From: a virus
Reading direction: 5' to 3' (one strand)
DNA length: 64,000 bases
Virus record (IMG/VR): IMGVR_UViG_3300035180_002210
Span: 1-64,000 of that record
Part shown: positions 33,201-40,466 of the stretch, in pieces
How positions within the stretch are numbered: the first letter of the stretch is position 1
How the letters are laid out: each line of letters starts with the position of its first letter
Notes under the pieces: generated by a model
Told to the model about the DNA's origin: nothing
The model's database searches: none
The model's input: the letters and a program-made list of their open reading frames with translations, nothing else
Program-made: the position numbers and the translations under genes

Positions 33201-36200
33201 GTAAACGAACCCGAGGGCGAAGGTAAAACGCTTAGCGACGATGAAAAGGAAACCTTGCTACTGAAGGATAAAAAGCTTGAAGATCAGATTTTTGAGATGA
33301 AACGCAGAGCCGGATCTACGGAGTTAACGAATCTTCCGGTATCAATGAAGGACGCAGGAGAATTTTTTGATATTAAGCATTTGAACGAATATTTAAGCGG
33401 GAAACTGGGAGCTAATTTTGTTGGCAACATATCCAGGAATAAAGAAGGCTTTTTTGGTATGGAGGACCAAGGGCTACAGAACACCTATTTGATGTATGCC
33501 ACAAAAGGCGCAGAAGGCCAGGACAAATATGAAAAAGATCAACGGAACCGGTCTATGGAGGCGTATTTCGGTAAGGAAAATCTGAATCCGCCGATGTTTC
33601 TCTTCCTGAATATGCTTAACGGCTTATCGGTTCGCGGCGCAAATAGTCTTGAATTCAAAAAACAGTACGAAGATATTGCGAACAGCTTTGTCAAATACCT
33701 TGATTCAATTGATGAGGCACCGGCCATAACCGATATTTATAACCGGGCTTTTAACGACTTCATACAGAAAAAGTATGATGATTCAGTTATCGAAGGCCTG
33801 AATCACTTTGCTTACGATAAAGTTGTTGCCACCGATAAGGACGGCAAAGAATTTACAGTAAGGGATAAAATAGGCTCCCATGTTTGGGAAGTTGTCCGGC
33901 GCATGTATGACCAAGGGAAGGGTATAATTGCTCACGGCGTCGGTTTAGGAAAGACTGTCACTGCAATTGCGCTGATAGCCTTATCGAAGGCAACGGGCCG
34001 ATGCAAGAAGCCGGTAGTGATCATGCCGAAGTCATTGCAGCTGAATTGGGTAAACGAAATTAACAAGTGGACCGAAGGGAGTAAGATACTTCCGGTTGGA
34101 TTGAAGCAGGTAAACGGAGTCTGGAAGGATTGCAACGCGCAGGAAACTATTTTGCAGCTTCAGCAGATTCAGAACGAGGACTGGGACTATATTCTGATCA
34201 CCAGGGATGACTTTAAACGGATAGATTTCAACCCCGAGACGAAAAAGCGAATGATTAAAGAGATAGCGGATAAATACTATCCGGAAGGTGATGAAATGAC
34301 CAAACTCGATAAGCAGAAGCGCGAAGTGGCTATTCAGCAATTGGCAAAGACCATGCAGAACGATACCGCGTTCGAAAACGTGTTTCTGGAAAATCTTGGG
34401 CTGGATATGATGGTGAGGGACGAGGCCCATGATTGCAAGAACTTACTGCAGGCAGTTCAGACGGATATTAAAGGCATAGGCAATGCCGCCGCGGCGATCA
34501 GCATGCACAACTTTTTTGCATCGAAGATCATACGCGGAGCCAATAACGAAAAGGGCGTATTCTCTATGACGGCAACACCGATTTCTAACAGTCCGCTTGA
34601 AGTGTTTAATATGATGCTGCCGGTTATGGAAAAGGAGCTCGAGGCGATCAATATTAAGACAATGGATGATTTTGTTGAGAAATTTGCAGATCACGGAATG
34701 CGGATGACTGCCGACGCCGATGGTAAGGTAGGAGAAAAAGACATGTTCTCCGGCTGGAAAGTGCCTGACGCGCTAAGGAAGATTTTCTACCGGTTCACCG
34801 ACTTTAAAACAAAGGATGATGTTGAAAGTGTACGGTCAAGCATAAAGTTCCCGAAGGAACGGCCTTCCAATTTATACAGTACGTTAAATGCAGGGCAGGA
34901 ACAATTAAGCGATCATTGTTCGGCAAGGCTGAATTGTTTGAAATACCGTGAGCAGGATCCCAATACTAAAAAGTGGAACCTGAAAGACAGCGTAATGACC
35001 AAGGACATTGAGGAAGAAGTTCTAACCGAGCAGGAGAAGCAGGACGCGGTTCACTACTTCTATAATCAGTTCATACCCACGTATGAGAAATTGAACCGGG
35101 GCCGCAGTCCGGAGGATCCGCCGATTGATGACTGTTTCTTCTCAATTCAGAGCGACCTTATTAAGATCAGCAGCGATTTGGACTGGTACGCCGGGAACCG
35201 CAGCTATTATTCCAAGGATATTGATGAATCGTTTGTTGAGAAATACAATGATTTAGATAAGTATAAACAGTTGACCGAGCATGCTGCAGGGCTTTATAAT
35301 TCGGGCAAGAAGCAGCTCATTTTCGCTATAAATACTACGCTTCACCCGATCATACTTGATAATCTGATAAAGGCCGGGATAAAGCCTTCTGAAATTGCTA
35401 TTGTAAACGGAAAGACGGCAAAGAACGCACAGGCCCGCTCCAAGTTCAGTGAAGGGTTCAACAGCGGCAAGTATAAAGTAATTATCGGTAACTACGCCAC
35501 AATGGGCGAAGGTTTGAATTTTAACAAAGAATGCGCTGCCATCACCCACGTACAACCGGCCTGGAACTATGCACAGATCGAGCAGGGAAATGGCCGGGGA
35601 ATTCGGCAGGGGAATGACCTGGACTTTGTTGATACGTATTACATGCTCACCAAGGGCAGCATCGACACCTTCATGACTGATAAGATCATGAAGAAGGGCG
35701 GCATGGTTTCTAAATTCCTCAAAGGAGAGCTGAGCGAGTGGAACGAAGATGTTCAGCTTGACGGTGACGAAATGCTGGCCGCACGGGCGAAGAACCCGGA
35801 ACGGGCAAGGAAAATTCTGGAAAGAAGGAACGCCGCCATTCAGGAGGCTAAGAAGGAGAAAAACCGGGTAATTAATTTCCAAAAGTTTGATCGGTTGTTT
35901 GAAGTAAAAGCTAAGATGAGTAAGTTTGAGGACCAAAACAGCAAACAGTATAAAATGCTGGAACAGGAACAAAATGAGATCATGGAGCGGTTGAACAACG
36001 ATCCGGAATTCAAGCTGAAAGACCACCTTACTTCAGATCAGAAGCCTATTGTTATCAGGAACCATGACGTAGCAATTCCTGTAGGAAGTGTGGTGAAATA
36101 TTCGAACCACCCGGACGAAGCAAATGAATTTGCGGTATTGACCGACTATACCCCGAGCACGGGACGGGTTCTTTTGACCACGTACAGTTCTGATACAAGG

Positions 36201-37043
36201 GAGATTAAGTCTATGCCGGTTGAATCGTTCATCAGCCAGTACGGATGGACCGTAAAGAAAACGGACCTTGACGTAGCGGGAATGTTCAAAACTTTGGTTG
36301 ATAAGGAGAATCTTATTGATATGGGCATGATTAACGCCATGCCGATAGACGCTTTGAACGCGAACCGGAAACAGTTATTGCAGAATTTACGGGATGTGGA
36401 CTACGCACCCCCATTGATGTATAAAAATATGAATGGTGAAATTAAATTTGATGTAGCCGATGATGTATTTCAGACAATAGAGGAGGACGGCGGGAAGGTC
36501 CTATTCCCGCAGGAATATCCGGATTGGGTTAAGGTTGCCAGCCAGATTATTAAGAGTAAACGGGATGACTCGAAAGCCCGGGGATTTTGCCGAGCGATTT
36601 ACGGCGATAATTGGGAAAAGGAACTTCCGAAAGCGGTTAAGAAGTTGACGAATCCGAAAGCGGAAACAAACACCACACCGCAGGATAAGTTTGAAATACC
36701 GGACTGGAAAGAAGCCAAGTTTAATGTTTTAGTCAAGCAACTTGAAAACGAAGGCTATATTTCACCGTATGACGCTCATAGGGCAGTTAAGGAGAAATCG
36801 GACCGCTTGCCATCGGAATATCTCATGAACCGGATATTGCAGGGCGGATTGAGTAAGAAATACATTGCGGATTATGAAAACGCGGAAAACAAGGAAGAAT
36901 TTCTGCAGCGCAATAACGACCGCATGGAGTCTATAATTGCGCTCTTTGACCACGGTGATGACGAACTGAAAAAATGGCACGACAAATTGAAGCTTGACAA
37001 ATGGTACGGAGATAATAAACATTTAAGCGAGAAAACAGCATGA
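30300..37043 (+). CDS. Polyvalent protein 2: pyrophosphatase-like, DNA methyltransferase and SNF2 helicase
   Basis: The 2247-residue DarB-like protein has the following order. A pyrophosphatase-like domain of polyvalent proteins is at about 15-150 (GLDIAVENRPGSIRSGLDNDG, YGYIRGTLGVDGEQVDCYVG). A linker with QPDLF (225-229) and QVSLF (270-274) clamp-like motifs follows. An N6-adenine methyltransferase domain is at about 380-600 (motif I LEPSSGVGVF, motif IV NPPFG near 494). An SNF2-type helicase has Walker A GVGLGKT near 1213, DEAH near 1374, FSMTATPISN and QGNGRGIRQG near 1760. A helical tail ends it. DarB of phage P1 enters with DNA and protects it from type I restriction; a similar role is likely. 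Confidence 0.85.
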   Translation: MDNLDDKLKADKNFKLQGRKSFQGLDIAVENRPGSIRSGLDNDGEEWETRMFYEYGYIRGTLGVDGEQVDCYVGKNADSQKVFIIHQKNPETGKYDEDKVMLGFTDKTHARDAYLAHYDSHKFLGEITEMTIDELKEKLKTRKGKMIKSVSIFGKKVLQAFEDIFKSVKVRDLLTMNMFDAANPDDEVTEGKTVVKNGKTYEYRRSQKNPGVRRLFSTEQDEPAQPDLFQTAPKIAGPTPKQAAALGEHEPVDQAAMKEATKRTKLFGQQVSLFDQQEEPKTAKSLVKITNKITGESAKPDEKITDKIPEEEHPETIGDDLFSQPAPSPKKKEDEENPTMAFGAEAIDKNVVKKRQEINAKALELLKTKKPEEMTMDDKIILAQYSGRGGLGGNTFDDISLNEYYTRTQEAQFIWDMLGKFGFKGGPVLEPSSGVGVFIHTAPKDTIVDGVELDKTSSAIASILHGQFHNITNQSFEQHIKGSDGGKYAAVVGNPPFGPRGMTSVDDPEKIDLNTCQEYFLDRGIDELEEGGLLGMIVPTGIMDNQVNEWRLSLNKKADFLGAIRMPTGVFKHAKAQVTTDIVFFRKRDDAVRDYLENVPKEDLKGLYDAQILDAEFIAGNYFEKNPQYALGTKKRGQWEGQSIWTGDISRGDLDEVGALLKFTDRDAEYQKLGILIDRLPAKELHVGDTKTFNGRTYRLNENHRWERVDEAELGKESLPKELQEKLGIKTKAEFQALQRDVAKKLELTREQLNLLDDKVLSSELEAYNDKNDFRAEMLKHATLLGLAVKKFQIDLRSGAIEGSDAQKEAAKLAGLLNQFHDKYGHPINDLKLKRYLGRTTGNPILYLAGSFNEDGGLSAIFDDPLAYYAVYRTNYEVGELDSKSIPKILQYLVDNGLDTSFESIQSMYSGGTIEENELIRDENVFIDENGGYSPTQEVCVGTVYNKLDAWTKMRKDISEKLSTPAGVNEPEGEGKTLSDDEKETLLLKDKKLEDQIFEMKRRAGSTELTNLPVSMKDAGEFFDIKHLNEYLSGKLGANFVGNISRNKEGFFGMEDQGLQNTYLMYATKGAEGQDKYEKDQRNRSMEAYFGKENLNPPMFLFLNMLNGLSVRGANSLEFKKQYEDIANSFVKYLDSIDEAPAITDIYNRAFNDFIQKKYDDSVIEGLNHFAYDKVVATDKDGKEFTVRDKIGSHVWEVVRRMYDQGKGIIAHGVGLGKTVTAIALIALSKATGRCKKPVVIMPKSLQLNWVNEINKWTEGSKILPVGLKQVNGVWKDCNAQETILQLQQIQNEDWDYILITRDDFKRIDFNPETKKRMIKEIADKYYPEGDEMTKLDKQKREVAIQQLAKTMQNDTAFENVFLENLGLDMMVRDEAHDCKNLLQAVQTDIKGIGNAAAAISMHNFFASKIIRGANNEKGVFSMTATPISNSPLEVFNMMLPVMEKELEAINIKTMDDFVEKFADHGMRMTADADGKVGEKDMFSGWKVPDALRKIFYRFTDFKTKDDVESVRSSIKFPKERPSNLYSTLNAGQEQLSDHCSARLNCLKYREQDPNTKKWNLKDSVMTKDIEEEVLTEQEKQDAVHYFYNQFIPTYEKLNRGRSPEDPPIDDCFFSIQSDLIKISSDLDWYAGNRSYYSKDIDESFVEKYNDLDKYKQLTEHAAGLYNSGKKQLIFAINTTLHPIILDNLIKAGIKPSEIAIVNGKTAKNAQARSKFSEGFNSGKYKVIIGNYATMGEGLNFNKECAAITHVQPAWNYAQIEQGNGRGIRQGNDLDFVDTYYMLTKGSIDTFMTDKIMKKGGMVSKFLKGELSEWNEDVQLDGDEMLAARAKNPERARKILERRNAAIQEAKKEKNRVINFQKFDRLFEVKAKMSKFEDQNSKQYKMLEQEQNEIMERLNNDPEFKLKDHLTSDQKPIVIRNHDVAIPVGSVVKYSNHPDEANEFAVLTDYTPSTGRVLLTTYSSDTREIKSMPVESFISQYGWTVKKTDLDVAGMFKTLVDKENLIDMGMINAMPIDALNANRKQLLQNLRDVDYAPPLMYKNMNGEIKFDVADDVFQTIEEDGGKVLFPQEYPDWVKVASQIIKSKRDDSKARGFCRAIYGDNWEKELPKAVKKLTNPKAETNTTPQDKFEIPDWKEAKFNVLVKQLENEGYISPYDAHRAVKEKSDRLPSEYLMNRILQGGLSKKYIADYENAENKEEFLQRNNDRMESIIALFDHGDDELKKWHDKLKLDKWYGDNKHLSEKTA

Positions 37044-37417
37044 AGGAAGCAGTAAAGAAGTTCTTAGAACTAATGTCCAACCAGGAAGACGGCAAATGCT
37101 TGTATAAGTTTTTTGGCGGCTGCTGGGAGCTTGCCTATCCGATCTTCAAGAAATATGCGCCAAAAGAGCTGCAGGCTTACGAAGACCGGCTGCCGGAAGA
37201 GTTCACCTATTTTAATCCTCAGGTTGAGAAAATACTTTCCACCGGTGACGAAAAAGAAAACTGGACAGCCGCGGTAAACTATTATAATTCCCGCATGGCA
37301 TCATACGCCAACCCGCAGGACGTTGACTTTATTACCGATCCTACAACGGGTGATGACATTCCCTACGTGCCGAACCAGAGCATAGACGCGAAGCAATATT
37401 TTGGCCGGGAAGAATGA
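37040..37417 (+). CDS. Hypothetical protein
   Basis: The 125-residue protein (CLYKFFGGCWELAYPIFKKYA near the start) overlaps polyvalent protein 2 and the next gene by 4 bases each. The acidic C-terminus ends in AKQYFGREE. No family is recognised. Tight linkage suggests a partner or chaperone of the giant protein. Confidence 0.5.
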   Translation: MKEAVKKFLELMSNQEDGKCLYKFFGGCWELAYPIFKKYAPKELQAYEDRLPEEFTYFNPQVEKILSTGDEKENWTAAVNYYNSRMASYANPQDVDFITDPTTGDDIPYVPNQSIDAKQYFGREE

Positions 37418-37764
37418 GCAGCGGTTTACGGAAGTTTTACGAAAGCCGGGATTCGCTAACGGCAGAGGAGCGGGAAAAGTTTGATGAGATATTCGAGCCG
37501 ATAATCCGCGAATACGGGCATGGAGTAATCCGGGCCTTTTACCAGCTCAGCCACCGGCTACGGTTAGAATTCGAGTGCAACTCTTTGCCAATAACGCTGC
37601 TATACCGGCTATCGTTATTCCGTATGTTTGAAACGGAGTATGCAGCGTTAACCACAAAAGAGGTGATTGATATTGAAGGCCTGCCGAAGCGGACGGCCTA
37701 TCAGATGAAAGCAAGATTCTGGAAACAGAAACATGATGCTAAAAAATTAACAAAGAACGGGTAA
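37414..37764 (+). CDS. Hypothetical protein with helix-turn-helix-like end
   Basis: The 116-residue helical protein ends with TTKEVIDIEGLPKRTAYQMKARFWKQKHD, which resembles a helix-turn-helix. The last codons contain TTAACAAA, a motif that recurs in intergenic positions in this window. No family is certain. Confidence 0.5.
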   Translation: MSSGLRKFYESRDSLTAEEREKFDEIFEPIIREYGHGVIRAFYQLSHRLRLEFECNSLPITLLYRLSLFRMFETEYAALTTKEVIDIEGLPKRTAYQMKARFWKQKHDAKKLTKNG

Positions 37765-37769
37765 TATTA

Positions 37770-38102
37770 GTGAAAACAGGAAAAGGACGAATTACAGAAA
37801 TTTTTAATACGCTGGAGAAGGTTGGGTATATCGTATTCACGTTCAACAGCCAGAAAGCCCTTGGAACCGGAATGAAAGACTTTGTTGATCATTTGATCAT
37901 CGGGCATGGCCGGTCAATTTATATTGAAGTGAAATTGGGGAGAGACGTAATAAGCAAAGGGCAGGAGCGGACACACGCGCTTTTAGCCGCGGTATCGGCA
38001 CAAAACAGGCTGGTTGAACTATTCATAGTGAGGGACGAAACCCAGGCAACAGCGATTAGAGATAAAATTTTATATTCAAAAGATATGGAAATGATACTAT
38101 GA
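37770..38102 (+). CDS. VRR-NUC/PD-(D/E)xK-like nuclease
   Basis: The 110-residue protein contains GTGMKDFVDHLIIGHGRSIYIEVKLG and then SKGQERTHALL. This is the VRR-NUC layout: Asp in the FVDHLII strand, Glu-x-Lys in YIEVKLG, and the Gln helix. All three catalytic residues are present, so it should be an active nuclease, perhaps a Holliday-junction resolvase-like enzyme. The start is GTG 37770. It overlaps the next gene by 4 bases. Confidence 0.7.
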   Translation: MKTGKGRITEIFNTLEKVGYIVFTFNSQKALGTGMKDFVDHLIIGHGRSIYIEVKLGRDVISKGQERTHALLAAVSAQNRLVELFIVRDETQATAIRDKILYSKDMEMIL

Positions 38103-38695
38103 AGCTCGATTTCATGACCAAGATATTGATAGTGGCTACCGCAATCATAATCGGTACGCTTACTTTCTTCGTGACGAAAGGGATCTACTACAAGGCGCCG
38201 GTTCAGCCGCCACCGCCGATGATAAAGATTGATACCGTAACCGTGACGGTTTACCAGTCTTTTCCGCCGATTGTGATACATGGCAAGATTGATACCTTTT
38301 ATGTTTATGTAACATTGGACGGGAAGCCAACGCAGCAGATAACAGCCGAGGCCGATACTTCCATAGTTGACCAAGGCGATACGCTCAATATTTCCACCCG
38401 ATACATCTTTCCGCCGGATAATCTGTTCAAGACAAACGTGAGCTGGCTGAAGCATACGCGGGAGATTCACACCACGACCACGAACTATGAAGTGAAGGAA
38501 GTCCCGGGAAAGCCCGATCTGTTTGATATGGGAATAATGGGTGAGTTAGCATATCCGAATTTTACCGTTGAACCCGAGCTTTACGCAGCGCTAAACCTGG
38601 GTAAAAACAGTTATTGGGCCGGTGTAAGCGGCAAATGGAGCAACCAGCGGATAAACCCGATCTACAAGCTGGGCGCGAAGTTCAGCTTCTTCTAA
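38099..38695 (+). CDS. Membrane-anchored periplasmic protein, possible spanin-like
   Basis: The 198-residue protein has an N-terminal anchor (about 7-27, KILIVATAIIIGTLTFFVTKG), a proline-rich stretch and a beta-rich domain (IDTVTVTVYQSFPPIVIHGK) ending LYAALNLGKNSYWAG... FSFF. Such end strands resemble Bacteroidota outer-membrane-linked proteins. It is the last gene before the terminator at 38717. A spanin role is possible but not supported by specific motifs. Confidence 0.5.
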   Translation: MKLDFMTKILIVATAIIIGTLTFFVTKGIYYKAPVQPPPPMIKIDTVTVTVYQSFPPIVIHGKIDTFYVYVTLDGKPTQQITAEADTSIVDQGDTLNISTRYIFPPDNLFKTNVSWLKHTREIHTTTTNYEVKEVPGKPDLFDMGIMGELAYPNFTVEPELYAALNLGKNSYWAGVSGKWSNQRINPIYKLGAKFSFF

Positions 38696-38716
38696 AAAGA
38701 CAATTCATTTTTTAAC

Positions 38717-38770
38717 AAAGGCCTCCCCACCTGCAAAGGCATAGGTACGTAAAGCGGGCGGCCTTTTTTT
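38717..38770 (+). terminator. Intrinsic terminator after the packaging/polyvalent block
   Basis: AAAGGCC (38717-38723) pairs with GGCCTTT (38760-38766), and the T run continues to 38770. The 36-base interior can form an ACCT/AGGT hairpin. It lies directly after the 38099-38695 gene and before the candidate late promoter of the protease, so it separates two transcription units. Confidence 0.75.
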
Positions 38771-38831
38771 ATTTCTGCCAGTCATCCCCCTTGTCAATCC
38801 GAATCTACAACTCCCCCGTACTTAAAGTAAT

Positions 38832-38852
38832 TAGTGCAAAAAACAGACTAAA
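38832..38852 (+). promoter_or_regulatory. Candidate late promoter of the head block
   Basis: These 21 bases match 51750-51770 without a mismatch, and their core TGCAAAAAAC (38835-38844) also occurs at 17900. It lies between an intrinsic terminator and the protease ATG (52 bases downstream). The placement is what a promoter would require. No standard -35/-10 elements are obvious, so a phage or host alternative factor may be used. Confidence 0.6.
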
Positions 38853-38903
38853 TAATGATTCCTAAACGGCTTAGTTTCACGCTATATGAAGAAACTATTT
38901 TAA

Positions 38904-40397
38904 ATGCACAACACAAGTAAAGACGAGTTCAGTTTTTTTGCCGACGAAGCCTACCTGGTTAAAAGCGGTGATGCCAAAAGCCACAAGTTTGGCGGCTGCT
39001 TTACTACTGAGGACCGGGACATTGACGGAGAAATCCTCGACGCGGACGGCATGGATATTACTTCGTACTTCATGAACGGCTGGGGTAAGATAAAATATGA
39101 GCACCCGGATTACCTTGATACCTTCATAGGCGCGCCTACCAAAGTCTGGCGGAATGGGAAGAAGACCTACTTCGAAGCAGAATTCTACCATTTCCATGAT
39201 ATTCCGGATGATATGTTGAACACGCAGCAGAAAGCAGCCAAGCAGGCTTATGACTTGCTCAAGAACACCGAAGAGTGGAACCGGCTGCACCCTGAAGCGC
39301 CTAAGCAGAAAATTGGTTACAGTGTTGAGGGTGAGTGGCGGAAAAAGGACAAGGATGAAAAGACCGGCAGGATCAAAAAATCCAGACTGGTAAATGTTGT
39401 ACTTACAACGAAGCCAAGGAACCGCGGTACGGAAGCAGTTTTGAAATCAATGGAAGTAGGGTATGCACACGGCATAACGGACCAGACGGGGTTTGGAGCG
39501 ACACGCCTTTCATCCATTCAAAGAGATAAGAAGCAAATTAAAAAATCAGCCGATACGGACGATGACAGTCTGGTAGATATGACTGAATCTATTAACAATT
39601 CATTCATTAAAATCATTAAGGAGCATATTCCTATGAAAAAGTTCAAAGACAAAAAAGAGTGCCATGAGTATTACAAAAGCTTAGGGCTCGACGACGACGA
39701 AGCCGGAATGCTTGCCGATAAGTGGGAAAAACACGAATCAGGCGAAGGCAAGGAAAAGGAAGAGTTAGAGCGCAAGAAGAAAGAAGAAGCGGAAAAGAAC
39801 GAGAAAGTTGAAAAATCGCTTGGTATTTCCGATATGCGGGCCAGCCTGGAAGCAATCCAGTCCCTGGTTAAAGCGCGTCCTTCCTTCACGGTAGAAGAGT
39901 TTGAAGGGAAACTTTCAAAATCGGTTAAAGTGAACGCCAAAGGCGAAGTTGAGGACATTACCCCCTATTTCAAAGAGAAAGAGAAAATGGATATTGCCAT
40001 CCTCGAAACTCTGGTTGGGCTGAACGACAAACTTGATCTGTTCGCAAAATCAATGGGACTTTTAGTTGCGGGTACGGTTCAAATGGCTAAATCGGTTGGG
40101 ACAACCATTCAGTTTAGCGAATTGAACGCGAAAGCCGCAGTAAAAATGCTGAAATCAAGCTCGATGAGCCTTGGTCTATCAACAGACAATCTCGACGATC
40201 ACACCATTGACGATAACAACAGAATGGAAAAATCGTTAGGCAGCGACCTTAAAAAAGGAGAAGTGATTGAAATACTCGACAAGTTACGCCAGGCAGGCAA
40301 AGTTGACCGGTTAACTGTTTCCCGCGCGGAAGTTGGCGAGATTGACGATAGGACCATGCAGATGGTGAAATCGAACCGGAATCTGTTACACAAATAA
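38904..40397 (+). CDS. Prohead protease fused to a scaffold (XkdF-like)
   Basis: The 497-residue protein has an N-terminal XkdF-type protease domain (about 1-165; FTTEDRDIDGEILDADGMD, KYEHPDYLDTFIGAPTKV, KIGYSVEGEW). A helical, Lys/Glu-rich scaffold occupies the rest. Residues 185-206 contain GITDQTGFGATRL, which matches the N-terminus of the major capsid protein. Lys-Ser pairs, usually followed by a hydrophobic residue, occur about a dozen times, most of them in the scaffold, and may mark processing sites. The fusion would assemble inside the prohead, cleave itself and free space for DNA. Confidence 0.85.
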   Translation: MHNTSKDEFSFFADEAYLVKSGDAKSHKFGGCFTTEDRDIDGEILDADGMDITSYFMNGWGKIKYEHPDYLDTFIGAPTKVWRNGKKTYFEAEFYHFHDIPDDMLNTQQKAAKQAYDLLKNTEEWNRLHPEAPKQKIGYSVEGEWRKKDKDEKTGRIKKSRLVNVVLTTKPRNRGTEAVLKSMEVGYAHGITDQTGFGATRLSSIQRDKKQIKKSADTDDDSLVDMTESINNSFIKIIKEHIPMKKFKDKKECHEYYKSLGLDDDEAGMLADKWEKHESGEGKEKEELERKKKEEAEKNEKVEKSLGISDMRASLEAIQSLVKARPSFTVEEFEGKLSKSVKVNAKGEVEDITPYFKEKEKMDIAILETLVGLNDKLDLFAKSMGLLVAGTVQMAKSVGTTIQFSELNAKAAVKMLKSSSMSLGLSTDNLDDHTIDDNNRMEKSLGSDLKKGEVIEILDKLRQAGKVDRLTVSRAEVGEIDDRTMQMVKSNRNLLHK

Positions 40398-40466
40398 GCA
40401 AACAAGTTTCACACGAATTATAATTAACAAATAGAAACTTAAACTAATTAATTACGGAGTTTAATC

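Noticed and set aside
35253-36026. Minus-strand open frame of 257 codons
   Set aside because: It lies opposite the conserved SNF2 helicase motifs of polyvalent protein 2 and has a hydrophobic, unstructured composition typical of a shadow frame.
37919-38470. Minus-strand open frame of 183 codons
   Set aside because: It lies opposite the VRR-NUC gene and the membrane-anchored protein, both of which have coherent features and overlapping starts.
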